This document shows positions 5,589 through 10,805 of a DNA stretch of 10,805 bases, piece after piece. The stretch is from CAVSWN01 sp046728115 (GTDB taxonomy: Bacteria; Acidobacteriota; Vicinamibacteria; Vicinamibacterales; CAVVIG01), in contig JBKPDW010000075.1 of the NCBI GenBank assembly GCA_046728115.1, positions 1 through 10,805 on the forward strand. The letters run 5' to 3'. Made by a program: the position numbers and the translations under genes. The stretch's first letter is position 1; every line of letters starts with the position of its first letter. Below the pieces are notes generated by a model. The model was not told where the DNA came from and searched no databases. It saw nothing but the letters and a program-made list of their open reading frames with translations.

Positions 5589-6547
5589 GGGCCGATCTGC
5601 TCCGGATGTACCGACGAATGCGTGCGATCAGACTGTTCGAAGAACGCGTCAACGATCTGTACACGCGGGCGCTGATGCCAGGCCTCGCGCACCTCTACAT
5701 CGGCGAAGAGGCGGTCGCAGTCGGCGTCTGCAGCGCCCTCCGCCGCGACGACTACATCACGAGCACGCATCGGGGCCACGGTCACTGCCTCGCGAAGGGG
5801 GCCTCGCCGGATCTGATGTTCGCCGAGCTCCTCGGCAAGAAGGCTGGATATTGCAAGGGCAAGGGCGGATCGATGCACATCGCCGATCCCGACACTGGCA
5901 ATCTGGGCGCGAACGCGATCGTCGGCGGCAGCGCCGCGCTCGCCACCGGGGCGGCCTTCTCGTCGAAGTACCTCCGGCAGGACCGCGTCGTTGTGTGTTT
6001 CTTCGGCGAGGGTGCGCTCGGGCAAGGCGTCCTGTACGAATCGATGAACCTCGCACAGCTGTGGATGCTGCCGATTGTCTACCTGTGCGAGAACAATCTT
6101 TACAACGAATACACACATTTCACCGAAACGACGGCTGGCGACATCCTCGCCCGCGCTGCCGCCTTCGGTCTCGCCTCGACGGCTGTCGACGGGCAGGACG
6201 TGCGCGCCGTCTACGCGACCGTGGCGCCCCTCGTCGACCGCGCGCGGCGCGGCGACGGCCCGGCGTTCGTCCTCGCGAATACGTACAGGTTCCGAGGCCA
6301 CCACGTCGGCGACGTCAGCCGCGACTACTATCGCGCGAAGCAGGAAGAGCAGCACTGGATGGCCGGGCGGGATCCAATCGCGATCCTGCGCAGCCACCTG
6401 GTCGACGAGCAGCTTGCCGATCGCGATGCGCTCGATCGGATCGATGCGGAACTCGCCGAGGAAATGGACCGGGCGATGCGCTGGGCAATCGACGCGCCGT
6501 ATCCGGCGGTTCACGAAGTGGCCGAGGACGTGTATGCCGGAAGCTGA
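5585..6547 (+). CDS. Thiamine-diphosphate 2-oxo acid dehydrogenase E1, alpha subunit (AcoA/PdhA-like)
   Basis: Alpha subunit of an alpha2beta2 E1 that decarboxylates a 2-oxo acid (or cleaves acetoin) and passes the acyl group to lipoyl-E2. The protein has 320 residues, close to AcoA and PDH E1 alpha. Visible are the HRGHGH segment (62-67), GGSMH (94-98), the thiamine-binding motif beginning GEGA (141-144) and ending ENN (169-171), and the conserved YRFRGHHVGD loop (234-243). The canonical motif starts GDG; Glu in place of Asp is seen in this broad family. The start at 5585 was chosen because homology begins there (MRADLLRMYRRM) and it overlaps the previous stop by four bases; an upstream in-frame start at 5495 would add 30 unrelated residues read from inside the reductase gene. 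The substrate may be acetoin, pyruvate or another 2-oxo acid. The neighbouring reductase and M24 genes are not part of standard acetoin or pyruvate operons. Confidence 0.92.
   Translation: MRADLLRMYRRMRAIRLFEERVNDLYTRALMPGLAHLYIGEEAVAVGVCSALRRDDYITSTHRGHGHCLAKGASPDLMFAELLGKKAGYCKGKGGSMHIADPDTGNLGANAIVGGSAALATGAAFSSKYLRQDRVVVCFFGEGALGQGVLYESMNLAQLWMLPIVYLCENNLYNEYTHFTETTAGDILARAAAFGLASTAVDGQDVRAVYATVAPLVDRARRGDGPAFVLANTYRFRGHHVGDVSRDYYRAKQEEQHWMAGRDPIAILRSHLVDEQLADRDALDRIDAELAEEMDRAMRWAIDAPYPAVHEVAEDVYAGS
6524..6528 (+). promoter_or_regulatory. Ribosome binding site of E1 beta inside the E1 alpha gene
   Basis: GAGGA lies five bases before the ATG at 6534 and within the last codons of the E1 alpha gene. 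It fixes the E1 beta start and implies coupled, near-equal synthesis of the two subunits. Confidence 0.55.
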
Positions 6548-7541
6548 GGTCGTCGAGGCCGTCCGCGAACTCACCCTGGGTGAAGCGGTCAAGGAAGCCA
6601 TTGCCGAAGAGATGCGCCGCGATGCGCGCGTCGTGCTGCTCGGCGAGGATGTCGCCGAAGCCGGCACTGCGTTCAAGGTATTGACCGGCCTCGTGCAGGA
6701 GTTCGGGCCCTCTCGCGTCATCGATACGCCGATCTCGGAAGCGGGCTTCACGGGCCTGGGTGTGGGCGCGGCGATGACCGGCCTGCGGCCGATCGTCGAC
6801 ATCATGTTCGGCGACTTCCTCACGCTCGTGATGGATCAGCTCGCCAATCAGGCGGCAAAGATTCATTACATGTCGGGCGGGAAGTGGCGGGTTCCTCTGG
6901 TCGTTCGCGCGACGCTCGGCGCGACAGGTCGTTCGGCCGCGCAGCATTCGCAGTCGCTGCATGCCTGGCCGAGCCACGTTCCAGGGCTGAAAGTGGTTGT
7001 GCCGTCCACGCCGTACGACGCAAAAGGTCTGATGAAAACGGCGATCCGCGACGACAACCCGGTGGTCTTCTTCGAAGACAAGATGCAGTACAGGCTCAAG
7101 GGCGCGGTGCCGCTGGCCGAATACACGATTCCGCTTGGCGCGGCCGACATCAAGCGATTGGGCAGCGACATCACGATCGTTGCGACGAGCAGCATGGTGC
7201 AGGTGGCGCTCGGGGCATCGAGGATGCTCGCCGAGATCGGCATCGATGCGGAGGTGGTCGATCCGAGAACGACCTGGCCGCTCGACGAACGCACGATTGT
7301 CGAGTCGGCCAAGAAGACCTCGCGTGCGATCGTGATCGACGAGGGCTACGGGCGGTACGGCGTGGCTGCCGAGATCGCGGCTGTCATCGCAGAAGGCGCC
7401 TTCTACAGCCTCGACGCCCCCGTCACCCGGCTCGGCGCGATGCACGTGCCGATTCCTTTCTCGCCGCCGCTCGAGGATGCGACGGTGCCGACGGAACAGA
7501 CCGTTTTCGAAGCGGCGCGACGCATGTGTAACAGAACGTGA
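6534..7541 (+). CDS. 2-oxo acid dehydrogenase E1, beta subunit (AcoB/PdhB-like transketolase domain)
   Basis: The beta subunit supplies the pyrimidine-binding half of the thiamine diphosphate site and the interface to E2. The 335 residues match AcoB/PdhB length. Order of features: GEDV (37-40); DTPISEAGFTGLGVGAAMTG (64-83) with the cofactor-activating glutamate Glu69; SAAQHSQSLHAWPSHVPGLK (134-153) with the conserved His138; VVPSTPYDAKGL (155-166); then the transketolase C-terminal domain from about 200 with EGYGRYGVAAE (270-280) and the closing HVPIPFSPPLE (304-314). The reading frame overlaps the end of E1 alpha by 14 bases. An in-frame ATG far upstream (6075) would only add a shadow of E1 alpha. 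The next gene starts 20 bases after the stop. Confidence 0.93.
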   Translation: MPEAEVVEAVRELTLGEAVKEAIAEEMRRDARVVLLGEDVAEAGTAFKVLTGLVQEFGPSRVIDTPISEAGFTGLGVGAAMTGLRPIVDIMFGDFLTLVMDQLANQAAKIHYMSGGKWRVPLVVRATLGATGRSAAQHSQSLHAWPSHVPGLKVVVPSTPYDAKGLMKTAIRDDNPVVFFEDKMQYRLKGAVPLAEYTIPLGAADIKRLGSDITIVATSSMVQVALGASRMLAEIGIDAEVVDPRTTWPLDERTIVESAKKTSRAIVIDEGYGRYGVAAEIAAVIAEGAFYSLDAPVTRLGAMHVPIPFSPPLEDATVPTEQTVFEAARRMCNRT

Positions 7542-7551
7542 CATGAGCGGT

Positions 7552-7556
7552 GGAGG
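7552..7556 (+). promoter_or_regulatory. Ribosome binding site deciding the M24 gene start
   Basis: GGAGG sits five bases before the GTG at 7562. The in-frame GTG at 7550 precedes this site and has no ribosome site of its own, so 7562 is preferred, giving 446 rather than 450 residues. Confidence 0.6.
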
Positions 7557-7561
7557 ACTCC

Positions 7562-8902
7562 GTGGCCATTCGTACCTTCGGCACGATGGGCGTCGACTGG
7601 GAGCAGCGGATCGATTTCGACCGGCTGCGCCGCGAGCGGCTCGCACGGATGAAGCGGCTGCTCGCGAAGTCGGAACTGGGCGCGTTGCTGTGCTTCGACA
7701 TGAACAACGTTCGCTACATCACGGCGACCCACATCGGCACCTGGGCGCAGGACAAGATCAGCCGCTTTACGCTGCTGCCGCAGAATGACGAACCGATCCT
7801 TTGGGACTTCGGGTCGGCCGCGAAACATCACCAGCTGAACTGTCCCTGGCTCGGCGATCGGTCGCGCGCCGGCATCGCGCTCCTGCGCGGCGCGATGACG
7901 CCCGAAATGGGCCGCGCCGAGGACGTGGCGCAGAAGATCCGCGTCGAGCTCGAATCGCGGGGGCTGCTCGGCGATCCGGTCGGCATCGATGTCGTCGAGC
8001 CGCCAATCCTGTTCGCGCTCCAGAAGGAAGGCGTCAAGGTCGTGGACGGGCAGCAGCTGCTGTCGGACGCGCGCGAAATCAAGACACAGGACGAAATCTC
8101 GCTGCTGACGCATTCGGCGATGATGGTCGACGCGGCGTACGACGAGCTGTATCGCGCGATGCGGCCCGGCATGCGCGAGAACGAGTGCGTTGGCCTGGTG
8201 AGCAAGGTGTTGTACGACCTCGGATCGGAGTACGTGGAAGGCGTCAACGCGATTTCGGGCGAGCGATGCAGTCCGCATCCGCACGTATTCTCGGACCGCG
8301 TGCTGCGTCCCGGCGATCCCGTCTACTACGACATCCTGCACTCATACATGGGGTATCGCACCTGTTACTACCGCTGTTTCGCGATCAACTTCGCGTCGCA
8401 TGCGCTCATCGACGCTTACAAGCGATGCCGTGATTATCTCGACGCGGCGATCGAGTTGATCCGTCCGGGCCGCTCCACCGCCGACGTCGCGGCGGTCTGG
8501 CCGAGGGCGCAGGATTTCGGTTTCCCGAACGAGGAAGCGGCGTTTGCGCTGCAGTTCGGTCACGGCGTCGGCCTCGCGATCTGGGAAAAGCCGGTGATCA
8601 GCCGGTTGGTTTCGCTCGAGCATCCGCACGAGATCAAACCGGGAATGGTCTTCGCCCTCGAGACATTCTGGCCGTCCAACGACGGTTGGAGCGCCGCGCG
8701 CATCGAGGAGGAGATTGTCGTCACGCCGACGGGCCACGAGGTGATCACGCGCTTCCCGGCCGATCAACTGCTCGTCGCTGGAGCCACGTACATGACCGTC
8801 GGCGGCCCGATGCCGACGACCCGCGAGCTCGAGCCGATGCCGAACCGCGACGTCGTCGATCTGATCGCGAAGAGCGCGAAGACCGAGAAAGTCGGCGCCT
8901 GA
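7562..8902 (+). CDS. M24 (creatinase/prolidase/DddP-fold) family protein with an altered metal site
   Basis: A 446-residue two-domain protein: N-terminal creatinase-like domain (about 25-170, with GALLCFDMNNVRYIT, 40-54) and C-terminal pita-bread M24 domain (about 180-405). Family ligands expected in order Asp, Asp, His, Glu, Glu are Asp257 (YYDIL), Cys268 instead of the second Asp (GYRTCYYR where the norm is GYxSDxTR), His334 (GHGVGL), Glu367 (FALETF) and Glu382 (RIEEEI). His241 (HPHVF) matches the substrate His of the fold. The missing Asp makes a standard two-metal aminopeptidase or prolidase unlikely. Non-peptidase members of the fold include creatinase, which uses no metal, and the DMSP lyase DddP; I cannot say whether it resembles either in function. 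It sits between E1 beta and E2, and its stop overlaps the E2 start (TGATG, 8900-8904), so it is made together with the complex. It may release a 2-oxo acid precursor, which is speculation. Confidence 0.82.
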   Translation: MAIRTFGTMGVDWEQRIDFDRLRRERLARMKRLLAKSELGALLCFDMNNVRYITATHIGTWAQDKISRFTLLPQNDEPILWDFGSAAKHHQLNCPWLGDRSRAGIALLRGAMTPEMGRAEDVAQKIRVELESRGLLGDPVGIDVVEPPILFALQKEGVKVVDGQQLLSDAREIKTQDEISLLTHSAMMVDAAYDELYRAMRPGMRENECVGLVSKVLYDLGSEYVEGVNAISGERCSPHPHVFSDRVLRPGDPVYYDILHSYMGYRTCYYRCFAINFASHALIDAYKRCRDYLDAAIELIRPGRSTADVAAVWPRAQDFGFPNEEAAFALQFGHGVGLAIWEKPVISRLVSLEHPHEIKPGMVFALETFWPSNDGWSAARIEEEIVVTPTGHEVITRFPADQLLVAGATYMTVGGPMPTTRELEPMPNRDVVDLIAKSAKTEKVGA

Positions 8903-10050
8903 TGGCGGTCAGCGTCGTGATGCCCGCGCTGGAACTGGCGCAGGACTCGGGCAAGCTGCTCGCGTGGCGCAAGCAGGAAGGGGATCCGGTCAAGAAAGGG
9001 GAGGCGCTGCTCGAGATCGAGACCGACAAGGCCGTGGTCGAGGTCGAAGCGCCGGGCGACGGAATCCTGGCGGCGATCAGTGCCCAGCCCGGCGCTGTCG
9101 TGCCGGTCGGCCAGACGATTGCCTGGCTGGTACAACCCAACGAAGCGCCGCCGCGCGATGCAACCCCGGAGCCAGGCGGTCGCCGGTCGGACAGCGGCGT
9201 CGCCACCTCCGGTGCCCGTACGGGAGCGACCCGCGGTCCCGCATCGCCCGACATCAGGATCTCGCCGAAAGCCCGTCGCCTCGCAAAGGAGCATGGGATC
9301 GATCTCGCGGCGTTGAAGGGATCGGGTGTCGAGGGCGAAGTCCTTGCCGCGGACGTCGAGTCCGCAATCGCCCATACATCTGCAAGTACCCATCAGCAGC
9401 CAGCGATGTCGACGTTCGCCCGCTTGATGGCCGAGCGGACGACTACAAGCTGGACGAGTGTTCCACACTTCTTCGTCACCTGCGACGTCGACGCGACCAT
9501 GCTCAACGCCGCTCGCGAGGAGTTCGCTGGCGTGTCGCATACAGACTTGCTCGTGCGTCTCGTGGCGCGCGCGCTTGCGGCGCATCCGTACATGAACGCG
9601 AGCTGGATCGATAACACCGTTCGCATGAATGCTGACATCAACGTGGGGATCGCTATCGCGGTCGAAGATGCCGTCGTCACCGGCGTGATCCACCATGCCG
9701 ATCGGATGGGGGGCGAGGCCATCGCGGCGCGCCGGAAAGAGCTTGCCGACCGCGCACGCAGCCGTCGACTGCAGCCGGCGGATATCATCGGTGCGACCTT
9801 CACCATCAGCAATCTCGGGATGTCTCGTGTCGGCGCCTTCACCGCCATCATCGTACCGCCGCAGGCCGGAATCCTGGCAGTTGGCGCGATCGCGGATCGC
9901 GTGGTGGCTGTCGACGGCCAACCGTCGGTGCGCCCGATGGTGACGCTGACACTGTCTGCCGATCACCGCGTGATCGACGGGGCGCGCGCGGTGGCGTTCC
10001 TCAGCGATCTCGGGGACGCGATCGCTGCACCGCTGTTACACCTGAAGTAG
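8902..10050 (+). CDS. Dihydrolipoamide acyltransferase, E2 of the 2-oxo acid dehydrogenase complex
   Basis: The E2 core takes the acyl group from E1 and transfers it to CoA. Its 382 residues contain one lipoyl domain (1-78) with the lipoylated lysine in ETDKA (Lys43), a flexible linker rich in Pro, Ala, Gly and Arg (79-118), a peripheral subunit-binding domain (120-156, ISPKARRLAKEHGIDL) and the catalytic chloramphenicol-acetyltransferase-like domain (about 168-382). The active-site motif SADHRVIDGA (352-361) has catalytic His355 and Asp359. The lipoyl segment MPALELAQDSGKLLAW (7-22) is of the acetoin/PDH type. The ATG at 8902 shares its A with the previous TGA stop; a longer frame starting at 8686 would only add an antiparallel-looking shadow of the M24 gene. 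Only one lipoyl domain is present, and no E3 gene follows, so the complex must borrow dihydrolipoamide dehydrogenase from elsewhere. Confidence 0.92.
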   Translation: MAVSVVMPALELAQDSGKLLAWRKQEGDPVKKGEALLEIETDKAVVEVEAPGDGILAAISAQPGAVVPVGQTIAWLVQPNEAPPRDATPEPGGRRSDSGVATSGARTGATRGPASPDIRISPKARRLAKEHGIDLAALKGSGVEGEVLAADVESAIAHTSASTHQQPAMSTFARLMAERTTTSWTSVPHFFVTCDVDATMLNAAREEFAGVSHTDLLVRLVARALAAHPYMNASWIDNTVRMNADINVGIAIAVEDAVVTGVIHHADRMGGEAIAARRKELADRARSRRLQPADIIGATFTISNLGMSRVGAFTAIIVPPQAGILAVGAIADRVVAVDGQPSVRPMVTLTLSADHRVIDGARAVAFLSDLGDAIAAPLLHLK

Positions 10051-10068
10051 CGCTCACTCAGTCCGTAA

Positions 10069-10805
10069 TCAGCAGTTCCACAGCTCGTGCGCAATCTCCA
10101 CGATCAGCTCGAGCTTCGCCTTCTCCTGATCGACGGTCAGGGCGTTACCTTCAGCGTTGCTGGCGAACCCGCACTGCGGACTCAAAGCGAGCTGTTCGAG
10201 CGGCACGAACTTCGTGGCTTCGTCAATACGCCGCTTGACGTCGTCTTTCTTCTCGAGCGTCCCCTTCTTCGTCGTCACGAGCCCGAGAACGACAGTTTTG
10301 CCTTTTGGAACGAACCGCAGCGGGCTGAAGTCGCCGGCTCGCAAGCTGTCGTATTCGAGAAAGTAGCCGTGGACGTTGAACTCGTTGAACAGCACCTCGG
10401 CCACCGGCTCGTAGCCGCCGGCGGCGACCCAATGGCTGCGTGCGTTGCCGCGGCACAAGTGCATGCAGATCGTCATGTCTGGATGACGCGCTGCGGTCGT
10501 GCTGTTGATGAGGCTGGCGTATGTATGGGGGAGGCGCTCCGGATCTTCGCCAAGGCTCCGCGCGAAGTCCCGCAAACTCGGGTCGCAGAGGAACGCCATG
10601 TTCACTTCGTCGATCTGGAGATAGCGGCAGCCGGCGTCGACGAGATCGCGAATCTCCTCGCGGTAGACGCGCGCGAGGTCGGCGTAGAACTCGTCCATGT
10701 CCGGGTACGCCGCCGTGTCGATCGCCTTCCGCCCGCCGCGGAAATGCAGCACGCTCGGTGACGGGATCGTGATCTTCGGCGTTGCGCTCGTCGTCTCGTG
10801 CAGGA
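10069..10805 (-). CDS. MetE-like cobalamin-independent methyltransferase-family protein, partial (N-terminus off window)
   Basis: The visible 244 residues are the C-terminal part of a stand-alone protein of the methionine synthase II C-terminal family (usually about 370 residues). The frame stays open to the window edge; the GTG at 10752 is not the start, because homology continues upstream (TPKITIPSPS). Counting from the edge, the TIM-barrel shows LHFRGGRKAI (19-28), LQIDEVNMAFLCDP (62-75) and all four zinc ligands: His115 and Cys117 in MHLCRGN, Glu150 in FLEYDS, and Cys211 in PQCGFAS. Family members move a methyl group to homocysteine, or carry out thiol-alkylations such as epoxide:CoM transfer. 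Without the MetE N-terminal half it is unlikely to be the main methionine synthase. It converges on E2 with an 18-base gap (10051-10068). Its acceptor and donor are unknown. Confidence 0.85.
   Translation of the reverse strand, partial: LHETTSATPKITIPSPSVLHFRGGRKAIDTAAYPDMDEFYADLARVYREEIRDLVDAGCRYLQIDEVNMAFLCDPSLRDFARSLGEDPERLPHTYASLINSTTAARHPDMTICMHLCRGNARSHWVAAGGYEPVAEVLFNEFNVHGYFLEYDSLRAGDFSPLRFVPKGKTVVLGLVTTKKGTLEKKDDVKRRIDEATKFVPLEQLALSPQCGFASNAEGNALTVDQEKAKLELIVEIAHELWNC

Noticed and set aside
5453..6823. Open frame of 456 codons on the minus strand under E1 alpha and E1 beta
   Set aside because: Antisense shadow of two well-supported genes; low-complexity Arg/Ser/Ala composition and no motif.
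7543..7788. ATG at 7543 close to the GGAGG site, as a small gene between E1 beta and the M24 gene
   Set aside because: The ATG lies upstream of the ribosome site rather than after it, and its Arg/Ala-rich frame is read out of phase through the M24 gene.
8764..9966. Open frame of 400 codons on the minus strand under E2
   Set aside because: Antisense shadow of a complete E2 gene with lipoyl, binding and catalytic domains in the plus-strand frame.
10069..10752. The MetE-like gene as a complete 227-residue gene starting with GTG at 10752
   Set aside because: The same frame stays open to the window edge and encodes the conserved TPKITIPSPS stretch upstream of that GTG, so the gene is cut by the window end.
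1..10805. Mobile elements, CRISPR arrays, tRNA or rRNA genes
   Set aside because: No transposase or integrase motifs, regularly spaced repeats or RNA gene signatures were seen on either strand.

Overview
The window comes from a GC-rich, probably soil-dwelling, catabolically versatile bacterium. The genes are tightly packed, NTG starts overlap stops, and long antisense open frames are common, all typical of high-GC Proteobacteria or Acidobacteriota. The sequence alone does not fix the phylum. I see no rRNA, tRNA, CRISPR array, integrase or transposase.

Left part (1-4669), hydroxyquinol branch of aromatic degradation. A maleylacetate reductase (95-1171, +) faces a convergent pair on the minus strand: hydroxyquinol 1,2-dioxygenase (3805-2912) followed by a large HpaB/TftD/GraD-type flavin-dependent phenol or resorcinol monooxygenase (2880-1312). 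Together they would hydroxylate a phenolic compound to hydroxyquinol, cleave it between the vicinal hydroxyls to maleylacetate, and reduce that to 3-oxoadipate. The flavin reductase partner, the 3-oxoadipate CoA-transferase/thiolase and a regulator are not in the window. A SnoaL/NTF2-fold protein (4669-4043, -) lies upstream of the pair. The gap between the convergent genes (1172-1311) holds three inverted repeats, one of which looks like an intrinsic terminator for the minus-strand operon.

Right part (4707-10050), one tight plus-strand operon: a 3-hydroxyisobutyrate-dehydrogenase-family reductase, E1 alpha and E1 beta of a thiamine-diphosphate 2-oxo acid (AcoAB/PDH-like) dehydrogenase, an M24 (creatinase/prolidase/DddP-fold) protein, and the lipoyl E2 acyltransferase. 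Most junctions overlap by 1-14 bases. No E3 is present. The M24 protein sits between E1 beta and E2 and has Cys where the family normally has its second metal-binding Asp, so it is probably not an ordinary peptidase.

Right edge (10069-10805, -): the C-terminal two thirds of a stand-alone MetE-like, cobalamin-independent methyltransferase-family protein with its zinc ligands intact, running off the window.

The left genes fit a known pathway. The right operon is the least explained part: a catabolic unit that probably makes a 2-oxo acid and oxidatively decarboxylates it to an acyl-CoA. Its substrate cannot be read from the sequence.
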